DNA of 9,732 nt from JACVRW01 sp035645115 (GTDB lineage: Bacteria > Actinomycetota > Thermoleophilia > Solirubrobacterales > Thermoleophilaceae), in assembly GCA_035645115.1 (NCBI GenBank), contig DASQNF010000097.1, positions 1 through 9,732 of the forward strand, in the 5' to 3' direction. The notes beneath the pieces are model-generated. The model saw nothing but the letters and a program-made list of their open reading frames with translations, was not told where the DNA came from and searched no databases. Positions 1 to 5,834 of the stretch are shown piece after piece. A program made the translations under genes and the position numbers. The stretch's first letter is position 1; each line of letters begins with the position of its first letter.

Positions 1-1
1 C

Positions 2-361
2 GACCGCGTGTCGGAGGGCGTGGTGCTCACGGCGATCGCCGCCTACTTCGCCCAGCAGCAGGACGACCTCGCCACCGCCGCCACCGTGCTGGCCGTGGTG
101 GGCTCGTTCTCGGTCAGCTACACGCGCGCACGCGCCGAGGCGCTCGGGCTGGAGTGCAAGGTGGGGATAGCCTCCCGCCCGGTGCGGGTCGTCATCCTCT
201 CGATCGGCTTGGTGCTCGGCGCCGAGGAGCTCGTGCCCGGCCTCGATCTGCTCGAGCCGGCGATCTACGTGATGGCCGCCCTGACGGTCTTTACCACCGC
301 CCAGCGGGTCTGGCACGTGCGCCGGCAGCTCCGCGCAGTAGTGGGCGAGGCGTCGGTGTAA
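2..361 (+). CDS. CDP-alcohol phosphatidyltransferase, C-terminal part (probable phosphatidylinositol-phosphate synthase)
   Basis: This integral membrane enzyme joins a CDP-activated diacylglycerol to an alcohol phosphate. The frame is open from base 2, so the gene is cut by the window edge; the GTG at 8 is internal. The first visible residues, Asp-Arg-Val-Ser-Glu-Gly, match the end of the family signature DGxxARxxxxxxxxGxxxDxxxD, with the Asp at bases 2-4 as its last metal-binding Asp. Next come a hydrophobic stretch, the cytoplasmic sequence SYTRARAEALGL...VGIASRP, which resembles actinobacterial phosphatidylinositol-phosphate synthases, and two further membrane segments ending in a basic tail. 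The following gene makes inositol phosphate, which supports inositol phosphate as the acceptor. A phosphatidylglycerophosphate synthase is the alternative. The family call is secure; the exact substrate is inferred. Confidence 0.8.
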   Translation, partial: DRVSEGVVLTAIAAYFAQQQDDLATAATVLAVVGSFSVSYTRARAEALGLECKVGIASRPVRVVILSIGLVLGAEELVPGLDLLEPAIYVMAALTVFTTAQRVWHVRRQLRAVVGEASV

Positions 362-391
362 CCGCCCCGTCGTTCCCGGGTTCGTTCCCGC

Positions 392-417
392 GGTGGCCTC
401 CCGGCAGGGAGGCCGCT
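392..417 (+). promoter_or_regulatory. Strong hairpin in the leader of the inositol-phosphate synthase gene
   Basis: GGCCTCCC (395-402) pairs perfectly with GGGAGGCC (407-414) around a GGCA tetraloop. Two G-U pairs and one G-C pair extend the stem to about 11 bp. No T-run follows, so it is not a classical intrinsic terminator, though actinobacterial terminators often lack one. The left arm can instead pair with GGAGGCC at 437-443, which contains the ribosome site of the next gene, so the two structures exclude each other. Just upstream lies an 8-base direct repeat, CGTTCCCG, at 371-378 and 383-390. A role in controlling the downstream gene is inference. Confidence 0.5.
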
Positions 418-435
418 CCCCCATTGAGCAGCTCC

Positions 436-441
436 AGGAGG
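436..441 (+). promoter_or_regulatory. Shine-Dalgarno site for ino1
   Basis: AGGAGG lies 10 bases before the GTG at 452. It is the best ribosome site in the window and fixes that start. It is part of GGAGGCC, which can pair with the left arm of the hairpin at 395-401. Confidence 0.75.
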
Positions 442-451
442 CCTTCAGCCA

Positions 452-1630
452 GTGACCGACTCGTTCTCAACCAACGGCGGCTCGCGCTATCAGACCGACA
501 AGGTGCGCGTGGCCCTCATCGGCGTGGGCAACTGCGCGTCCTCGTTCGTCCAGGGCGTCGAGTTCTACAAGGACGCCGATCCCAACGAGCGCGTGCCCGG
601 GCTCATGCACGTGGAGCTCGGCGGCTACCACGTCCGTGACATCGAGTTCACGGCCGCCTTCGACGTCGACTCCGACAAGGTCGGCAAGGACCTCTCCGAG
701 GCGATCTGGTCGGGCCAGAACAACACGATCAAGTTCGCCGACGTGCCCGAGCTCGGCGTGAACGTGCACCGCGGCATGACCCACGACGGCCTCGGCAAGT
801 ACCTCAAGGAGAAGATCACCAAGGCGCCCGGCGAGACCGCCGACATCGTCGAGATCCTCAAGGAGACCAAGACCGACGTGGTGGTCTCCTATCTGCCGGT
901 CGGATCCGAGCAGGCGACGAAGTGGTATGTCGAGCACGTGCTCGAGGCCGGCTGCGGCTTCGTCAACTGCATCCCGGTGTTCATCGCGTGCGAGAACTAC
1001 TGGGCCGAGCGCTTCCGCAAGGCCGGCCTGCCGATCATCGGCGACGACATCAAGTCGCAGGTGGGGGCCACGATCGTCCACCGCATGCTCGCGCGGCTCT
1101 TCCACGAGCGCGGGGTGCAGATGAAGCGCACCTCGCAGCTGAACGTGGGCGGCAACATGGACTTCTACAACATGCTCGAGCGCGAGCGTCTCGAGTCGAA
1201 GAAGATCTCGAAGACACAGGCCGTGACCTCGATCATGGGCCACGTGCTGCCCACCGATGACGTGTACATCGGCCCCTCCGACTACGTGCCGTGGCTGACC
1301 GACCGCAAGTGGGCCCACATCCGGCTCGAGGGCGAGTCCTTCGGCGACGTGCCGCTCACGATCGAGGCGAAGCTCGAGGTGTGGGACTCGCCGAACTCGG
1401 CCGGAATCGTCACGGACGCCGTGCGCTGCTGCAAGCTGGCGCTGAACCACGGGCTCGGCGGACCGCTCACGGGGGCATCGGCCTACCTGATGAAGTCGCC
1501 GCCAGAGCAGCACCCGGACCCGGTCGCGCGCGACATGGTCGAGAGCTTCATCGCGGAGTACGGCGGCGCGCCGAAGCTGCCCGGCAAGGCGAAGGCGAAG
1601 CCGAAGCCGAAGGCCAAGGAAGCGAGCTGA
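452..1630 (+). CDS. ino1: Myo-inositol-1-phosphate synthase
   Basis: This cytosolic NAD-dependent isomerase converts D-glucose 6-phosphate to 1D-myo-inositol 3-phosphate, the first step to phosphatidylinositol lipids and, in many actinobacteria, mycothiol. The Rossmann motif GVGNCASS is at residues 24-31. Family blocks follow: SYLPVGSEQATKWY, then NCIPVFIA, then GDDIKSQVGATIVHR with the conserved Lys near residue 201, and NVGGNMDFYNM from residue 231. The 392 residues slightly exceed the compact bacterial form (about 360-370). The excess is a Lys/Pro/Ala tail over the last 14 residues. The GTG start is supported by AGGAGG 10 bases upstream. The upstream gene probably uses the product, so the pair forms a lipid-head-group module. 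The family is secure because the motifs run through the whole length. Confidence 0.96.
   Translation: MTDSFSTNGGSRYQTDKVRVALIGVGNCASSFVQGVEFYKDADPNERVPGLMHVELGGYHVRDIEFTAAFDVDSDKVGKDLSEAIWSGQNNTIKFADVPELGVNVHRGMTHDGLGKYLKEKITKAPGETADIVEILKETKTDVVVSYLPVGSEQATKWYVEHVLEAGCGFVNCIPVFIACENYWAERFRKAGLPIIGDDIKSQVGATIVHRMLARLFHERGVQMKRTSQLNVGGNMDFYNMLERERLESKKISKTQAVTSIMGHVLPTDDVYIGPSDYVPWLTDRKWAHIRLEGESFGDVPLTIEAKLEVWDSPNSAGIVTDAVRCCKLALNHGLGGPLTGASAYLMKSPPEQHPDPVARDMVESFIAEYGGAPKLPGKAKAKPKPKAKEAS
1586..1620 (+). repeat. Short tandem repeats encoding a Lys/Pro/Ala tail
   Basis: Imperfect 6-base units of the type AAGGCG / AAGCCG repeat about six times at the 3' end of ino1. They encode alternating Lys with Ala or Pro (residues 379 onward). 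The stretch is richer in A than its surroundings. It also provides the AAGGAAG used as a ribosome site by the next gene. Confidence 0.6.
1616..1622 (+). promoter_or_regulatory. Ribosome site supporting a CTG start at 1627
   Basis: AAGGAAG-like sequence ends 4-6 bases before the CTG at 1627-1629, a normal Shine-Dalgarno distance. No ATG, GTG or TTG in this frame lies at a comparable place: the nearest upstream is GTG 1381, deep inside ino1, and the first downstream is GTG 1804, which would remove the signal peptide. Confidence 0.5.
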
Positions 1631-2991
1631 GACGCGCGGGTCTCGCTCGTAGGGGCGGCGTCGCCGCGGCCGGCGCACTCCTCGCCCTGGCGCTCCCGGC
1701 GGCCGCAGCGGGTGGGTCCCCCGGCAGCTGGACGAGGGTCACGGGGATCGGCCAGGCGGACGCGAGCACCCTCGAGGCCTCGCTCGCGCGGACGTCCGAC
1801 GGCGTGCTCCACGTGTCCTGGACGCGGAGCCCCGGGAGCGTGCTGCACAGCTCGCTCTCCAGGGACGCGAGGACGGTGAGCGCTCCGACCCGCGTCTACA
1901 CCTACGCGCAGGGCGTGAACGACGACACGGTCGTGCTCGCCACCCCGGAGGGGCTGCGCATGTTCTTCGCCGGGCTCGCGGCGGGCAGCCCGCTCAGCGG
2001 GGCGCTCGCCAGCTCGACCTCCACGGACCGCGGCGCCACCTGGACGGCGCCCGCGGCCGTCTCCGACATCACTTCGCCCGCCAGGAAGTCGGTATACGCG
2101 GCCATGGGCATCGGCGCGGCGCGCCTGGCCGGCGGCTTCCTGAGCGCGTGGGGAGCCCCCGCGTCCGGCATCCACCTCGGCCTCGACCCGGCCGTGGGGG
2201 ACGGCGAGCTGTTCGGGGACAGCCCGGTGGACGCCGGCGTCGCGGTGGACTCGCAGTCGGGCCAGGCGATCGTCGCGGCCAACCTCCTCGACGCCGACGG
2301 CGTGGCCTACGCCGCCCCCGGCGGCGCGCGCAGCGTGATCCCGAGGTCGGGCGCGGCGCAGCTCGGGCACCCGGTCGGGGTGAGCGGCAGGATCGGCGCG
2401 CCCGGCCTGTTCGTGGCCTACACGCAGGGCGCCAGCGAGTTCCTCGGCAGGGCCGCCGTCTGGAACGTGGGCGCCGCTACGGGAATGGTGCTCGGGCGAA
2501 GGGGTGACCTGCGGGTCTCCATCGCGGCCGGGCCCGCCGGCCGGCTGTGGGCGTTCTGGTTTCGCCGCTCGCCCATCGATGCCGTGTACGCCACTCGCTC
2601 CAACCCCGAGGCCACCCGCTTCGGACGCGTGGTGAGGGTGAAGGCCCCGCGCGGCACCGAGTCGATGTTCGAGCTGACCGGCGAGGGCTCGCGCGGAGCG
2701 CTCGACGTGCTGCTGCTCGCGGACGCCGCCGGCGGCACCGCCAACTGGCACCAGCGCGTCCTCCCCGGGCTGACCCTGAAGGCCGAGGTCCACGGGAACG
2801 GCAAGGTCACGTTCTCGGTCACCGACGCCGGCGACCCCGTGGGCCGTGCCAAGGTGGCGCTCGTGGGTGGCGGGTCCAAGACGACCGGCCCCGACGGCAC
2901 GGCGAGGTTCAGCCTCGCTAGGGGGCGTTACCGGGCCACGGCCCGGAAGCCGGGCTACGCGCCCGGCACCGCAAGCGCGCACATCAGGTAG
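1627..2991 (+). CDS. Secreted sialidase-fold (Asp-box beta-propeller) protein with C-terminal Ig-like/carboxypeptidase-regulatory-like domain
   Basis: This is a predicted exported protein of 454 residues with unknown substrate. From the CTG it begins with a basic n-region (RRAGLARR), a hydrophobic Ala/Leu core and an AAAAGG-type cleavage region, which together make a convincing signal peptide. The body has repeated Trp/Ser/Gly-rich beta strands. One clear Asp-box, STDRGATW, is at residues 132-139; this is the S-x-D-x-G-x-x-W turn of sialidase-like propellers. The last 75 or so residues (KVTFSVTDAGDPVGRAKV...PDGTARFSL...YRATARKPGY) resemble a carboxypeptidase-regulatory-like or Big-type beta domain. 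I do not see the sialidase catalytic Arg triad or a FRIP motif, so enzyme activity is not claimed. The start overlaps the ino1 stop as CTGA, suggesting translational coupling. The frame and export are firm; the CTG start and function are less so. Confidence 0.72.
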   Translation: MRRAGLARRGGVAAAGALLALALPAAAAGGSPGSWTRVTGIGQADASTLEASLARTSDGVLHVSWTRSPGSVLHSSLSRDARTVSAPTRVYTYAQGVNDDTVVLATPEGLRMFFAGLAAGSPLSGALASSTSTDRGATWTAPAAVSDITSPARKSVYAAMGIGAARLAGGFLSAWGAPASGIHLGLDPAVGDGELFGDSPVDAGVAVDSQSGQAIVAANLLDADGVAYAAPGGARSVIPRSGAAQLGHPVGVSGRIGAPGLFVAYTQGASEFLGRAAVWNVGAATGMVLGRRGDLRVSIAAGPAGRLWAFWFRRSPIDAVYATRSNPEATRFGRVVRVKAPRGTESMFELTGEGSRGALDVLLLADAAGGTANWHQRVLPGLTLKAEVHGNGKVTFSVTDAGDPVGRAKVALVGGGSKTTGPDGTARFSLARGRYRATARKPGYAPGTASAHIR

Positions 2992-3022
2992 GGCACCGCA
3001 TGGGATGCGCGCGCGCCGGCGA

Positions 3023-3028
3023 TAGCCT
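3023..3028 (+). promoter_or_regulatory. Candidate -10 element (TAGCCT) for a leaderless transcript
   Basis: TAGCCT ends seven bases before the GTG at 3036, the distance at which transcription would begin at the start codon itself. No -35 match is evident. Similar hexamers precede three other genes in the window, but TAGCCT also occurs where no gene starts (168-173), so this single case is only suggestive. Confidence 0.4.
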
Positions 3029-3035
3029 GCGCAGC

Positions 3036-4877
3036 GTGGCGGTAGGGCCGTTGTCGATCGCGCAGGTCACTCCCTGGCCCTGGGAACAGCACCACGAGGT
3101 CAACCGCTTCGTGGAGCGCCTCTCGGACGAGCTGTGCGCACGCGGGCACCGCGTGGTCGTGATCGCTCCCTCGGAGTCGCGCGAGCTGATCCGCGAGGGG
3201 AGGGACAAGGTCCGCGCGCTCAAGGGGGACCCCGACGCGATCTTCAGCGATCCCGGGTGCGCGTCCGTCGTGGCCGTGGGCCAGTCGCTTCCGTTCCGCC
3301 GCGGCGGCTCGGTGTCGCTGCCGCTGGACGTGTCCCGCACGCTCGAGAGCCTGCTCGACGGAGCCGAGCTCGACTTCGTCCACGTTCACGAGCCGTTCGG
3401 CCCGAGCGCCGCGTCGGCGGCGCTGCGTCACTCGCGCGCCCTGAACGTGGGCACGTTCCACTCGACCACCGAGCGCTTCGTCTCGACCCAGGTCGCGCGC
3501 AAGATGGTGGAGCTGCTGTTCGGCCGCCTCGACGGGCGGACGGCGAGCTTCGCCGCCACCCGCGACCTCGTGGAGCGCTACTTCCCCGGCCGCTACGAGG
3601 TGATCCACCCGGGCGCCGACCTGCTCGCGCGGCCGCACGAGGACGGCGGCCCGCCCGAGATCGTGCTCTCGGCGGAGGAGGACCGCGCCGCGCTGCGGCT
3701 CTTCCTGCGCGCGCTCCGCAGGCTGCCGGTGGAGCCCGACTGGCGCGCGACGATCTGGCTGCGCGACCCGGCCTCGGCGCCGGCGGTGAGCCTGTCGCGG
3801 CGGCTGCGCGAGCGCGTGCGACTGGCCGGGCCGGCCGACGGCTCGGAGGCGCAGCACCTGGCGCGAGCGACCATCGCCGTGGCCGCCTCGACCGGCGCGG
3901 CACCGGCGCCCCAGCTCGTGCTGCGCGCGCTCGCGGGCGGCGCCGTCCCGGTGGTGTCGAGGCTCCCGCAGTACGAGGAGGCCGTGCGCGACGGCGACCT
4001 CGGTCCGCTCTTCGAGCCGCGCGACGCGCTCACGCTGGCCGCCCAGCTCGAGCGCCTGATCGGCCAACCGGAGCTCGTGGCCTCGTATGCGAAGCGGATC
4101 GCCGCCGCGCACCCGCAGCTCGAGTGGTCGCGCACGGCGCGCGAGTTCGAGGAGCTCTACGGGCGGATAGCCGGCCGCCGCCACGGCGACGGCAGCGCCG
4201 CGGTGCGCGGGCGGCTTGCGAAGCGCGACTTCATCCACGTGGACCTCCACATGCACACCGACCACTCCCCGGACTGCGCCACGCCGGTCGGCACCTTGCT
4301 GGACACCGCCAAGCGGGTCGGCCTCGGGGCGATCGCGGTCACCGACCACAACGAGATCTCGGGGGCGCTCGAGGCGCGTGAGCGCGCGAACGGGATCAAG
4401 GTGATCGTGGCCGAGGAGGTCAAGACGGCCGACCAGGGCGAGGTGATCGGACTGTTCATAGAGGAGAAGATCCCGCGCGGGCTCACGCTGCAGGAGACGA
4501 TCGCCGAGATCCGCCGGCAGGGCGGCCTCGTCTACGTGCCGCATCCCTTCGACCGCATGCACGCGGTCCCGGACTACGAGCACCTGCTGGACGTGGTCGA
4601 GGACATCGACGCCATCGAGGTCTTCAATCCGCGCGTCGCGTTCTCGGCCTTCAACGAGGAGGCGGCTCGCTTCGCCGGCAAGTACCGCATCGTGGCCGGC
4701 GCCGGCTCGGACTCGCACGTCGCCCAGGGACTCGGCTCGGTGAAGATCAGGATGCGCGACTTCAACGGACCGGAGGAGTTCCTCGAGTCGCTGCGGGACG
4801 CCGACATCGTGCGCAAGCGCCAGTCGCTCCTGTACGTCCAGGCCCTCAAGTTCATCCAGACGCGCGGCAAGAAGTGA
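3036..4877 (+). CDS. Fusion of a PimA-like GT-B glycosyltransferase domain (catalytic pair lost) and a PHP metallo-hydrolase domain
   Basis: A cytosolic protein of 613 residues with two domains. Residues 1 to about 385 have the GT-B fold of group-1 glycosyltransferases. An N-terminal strand (SIAQVTPWPW), VHVHEPFGPSAAS, GTFHSTTERF and EVIHPGADL all resemble phosphatidylinositol mannosyltransferases. The donor-side motifs are eroded: the GR..K stretch is replaced (IVLSAEEDRAALR), and the usual E-x7-E falls on Ala289 and Arg297. Residues 400-613 form a PHP domain with its metal ligands in place: HMH 405-407, TDH (Asp437-His438), Glu460/461, PHP (His503) and SDSH (Asp559, His561). That domain most resembles TrpH-type phosphoesterases. 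I chose the GTG at 3036 because homologous sequence begins there and TAGCCT sits seven bases before it. ATG 3000, with a weak TAGGG ribosome site, would add 12 residues. The domain identities are firm; the substrate is unknown. Confidence 0.82.
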   Translation: MAVGPLSIAQVTPWPWEQHHEVNRFVERLSDELCARGHRVVVIAPSESRELIREGRDKVRALKGDPDAIFSDPGCASVVAVGQSLPFRRGGSVSLPLDVSRTLESLLDGAELDFVHVHEPFGPSAASAALRHSRALNVGTFHSTTERFVSTQVARKMVELLFGRLDGRTASFAATRDLVERYFPGRYEVIHPGADLLARPHEDGGPPEIVLSAEEDRAALRLFLRALRRLPVEPDWRATIWLRDPASAPAVSLSRRLRERVRLAGPADGSEAQHLARATIAVAASTGAAPAPQLVLRALAGGAVPVVSRLPQYEEAVRDGDLGPLFEPRDALTLAAQLERLIGQPELVASYAKRIAAAHPQLEWSRTAREFEELYGRIAGRRHGDGSAAVRGRLAKRDFIHVDLHMHTDHSPDCATPVGTLLDTAKRVGLGAIAVTDHNEISGALEARERANGIKVIVAEEVKTADQGEVIGLFIEEKIPRGLTLQETIAEIRRQGGLVYVPHPFDRMHAVPDYEHLLDVVEDIDAIEVFNPRVAFSAFNEEAARFAGKYRIVAGAGSDSHVAQGLGSVKIRMRDFNGPEEFLESLRDADIVRKRQSLLYVQALKFIQTRGKK

Positions 4878-5530
4878 TGCGCCGCGAAGGAGCGGAGGGC
4901 GGTCCGTCCAATCACACCGGTCAGGTGCCTGCGACCGACGACGAGATCCGCGAGAAGTACCTCGAGCGCGCCATCCGAGAGCTCAACGCGCTGACGCGCG
5001 ACATCCAGGGATGCGAGCTCTGCCCGCGCGGCAACCTGATGCCGGTGCTCGGCTCGGGCCACCCGCAGGCGGACATCATGCTGCTCAAGTTCGCGCCCCG
5101 GCCGGCCGAGATCGAGGAGGGAGTGGCGTTCTACGGGCGTGCCGGCAGCGCGCTGATGAAGAGCTTCAAGCGGCTCGGGATCGACCCGCTGGCGGTGTAC
5201 GGCACCGTGTTCGTCAAGTGCCCGGTGCACGACACCGACGACTCGGCGCCCGAATGCCGCGCGCGGGTGGTGGCCGAGCTGGCGATCGTGCAGCCGCGAA
5301 TGGTCGTGGTGATGGGCCGGGAGGCGCTCGAGGAGCTGAACAACCTCAGCGTGCCGCTCGCGCGCGAGCTCGACTACTCCCCCGGTGAGGTCCAGCGCCT
5401 GACCCCGTCCTGTGAGGCGCTCGTCACCCCGGACATCGACGCCTCGCTCGACGACGAGCACGCCAAGCGCGACTTCTGGGCCGCCTTCCGGGCGCTCGGC
5501 GAGTGGTACGCGGGCGTCCCGCCCTATTGA
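4874..5530 (+). CDS. Uracil-DNA glycosylase superfamily protein (family 4-like) with substituted active site
   Basis: A predicted cytosolic Fe-S protein of 218 residues. Four cysteines match the cluster ligands of family 4/5 uracil-DNA glycosylases: Cys47 and Cys50 (CELC), Cys116 (FVKC) and Cys128 (PEC). The superfamily core is clear, including FYGRAG at 86-91, and PRMVVVMGREALEEL near the centre. In active family 4 enzymes the first motif is GEAPGxxED; here residues 72-80 read KFAPRPAEI, so the catalytic Glu position is Phe73. The C-terminal HP-type motif reads VTPDIDASL, without the His. Uracil excision is therefore doubtful, and a nucleic-acid or other ligand-binding role is possible. The GTG start overlaps the previous stop (GTGA), and ATG 4877 is equally possible. 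GTG 4925 is a third choice, because the codons before it are less GC-ended than the rest. Confidence 0.72.
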   Translation: MMRREGAEGGPSNHTGQVPATDDEIREKYLERAIRELNALTRDIQGCELCPRGNLMPVLGSGHPQADIMLLKFAPRPAEIEEGVAFYGRAGSALMKSFKRLGIDPLAVYGTVFVKCPVHDTDDSAPECRARVVAELAIVQPRMVVVMGREALEELNNLSVPLARELDYSPGEVQRLTPSCEALVTPDIDASLDDEHAKRDFWAAFRALGEWYAGVPPY

Positions 5531-5575
5531 CGGCAGCCGGGGGTTCCCTGGGGGCGGACCCGCGGGCCGGCGGCA

Positions 5576-5581
5576 TAGACT
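5576..5581 (+). promoter_or_regulatory. Candidate -10 element (TAGACT) upstream of the small zinc-ribbon gene
   Basis: TAGACT lies in the gap after the glycosylase-like gene and would start transcription near 5588-5589, giving a leader of about 75-110 bases. That leader can fold: GCCGC (5583-5587) with GCGGC (5599-5603), and TCAC (5618-5621) with GTGA (5629-5632). No -35 match is seen. The call rests on the hexamer and its resemblance to the other candidates here. Confidence 0.35.
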
Positions 5582-5696
5582 TGCCGCGCAAGGCGAAAGC
5601 GGCGACTGGGCTGCCCGTCACGCACGTGGTGAGCGGCGGGGACCCGGATGAAAGCGAGGGCTGATGGATCTCGAAGAGCGCGAAGGAGTGGACCCC

Positions 5697-5834
5697 GTGA
5701 TCGAGCGCAAGTGCGCCGAGTGCGGCACACCGCTCACCGATGCCGAGATCGCCGCCTCGCTCGAGACCGACGGGCCGTTCCTCTGCACGGTGCACGCGAA
5801 CGAGGAGGTCCCGCTCGCGGAGGAGGCGCCCTAG
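5697..5834 (+). CDS. Small zinc-ribbon-like protein, 45 residues
   Basis: A short acidic protein of unknown function. Cys6-x2-Cys9 and Cys30-x2-His33 (CAEC ... CTVH), separated by 20 residues, form a plausible treble-clef or zinc-ribbon site. The GTG at 5697 is chosen over ATG 5664 for two reasons. GAAGGAG (5682-5688) sits eight bases before the GTG. The 11 codons from 5664 also include four ending in A or T, unlike the GC-ended codons after 5697. Starting at 5664 gives 56 residues. The stop (TAG 5832-5834) shares CTAG with the stop of the converging minus-strand gene. The Cys/His pattern and GC3 argue for a real gene; a metal has not been shown. Confidence 0.6.
   Translation: MIERKCAECGTPLTDAEIAASLETDGPFLCTVHANEEVPLAEEAP

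Noticed and set aside
168..173. TAGCCT as a promoter
   Set aside because: It lies inside the phosphatidyltransferase coding region with no gene start nearby. The copy at 5832-5837 likewise only overlaps a stop codon.
392..417. Hairpin as a plain intrinsic terminator of the first gene
   Set aside because: There is no T-run, and the next gene is functionally linked. A leader structure acting on ino1 is at least as likely.
1483..2982. Long minus-strand open frame opposite the exported propeller
   Set aside because: Same antisense effect: Arg/Gly/His-rich, no domain, no ribosome site. The plus frame has a signal peptide and an Asp-box.
2955..4718. Very long open frame on the minus strand opposite the GT-B/PHP gene
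   Set aside because: It is rich in Arg, His, Glu and Gly with no recognisable motif, and mirrors a well-supported plus-strand gene. High GC removes stop codons from antisense frames.
5588..5663. Partial resemblance to ZTP (GGCGACTGG) or fluoride (GGCTGATGG) riboswitch segments
   Set aside because: Only short pieces match. The second conserved half of each class is missing and the downstream gene does not fit either ligand.
5664..5696. ATG 5664 as the start of the zinc-ribbon gene
   Set aside because: Its ribosome site (GAGGG) is only three bases away and its codons are less GC-ended than the rest. GTG 5697 has a better site. Kept as an alternative.
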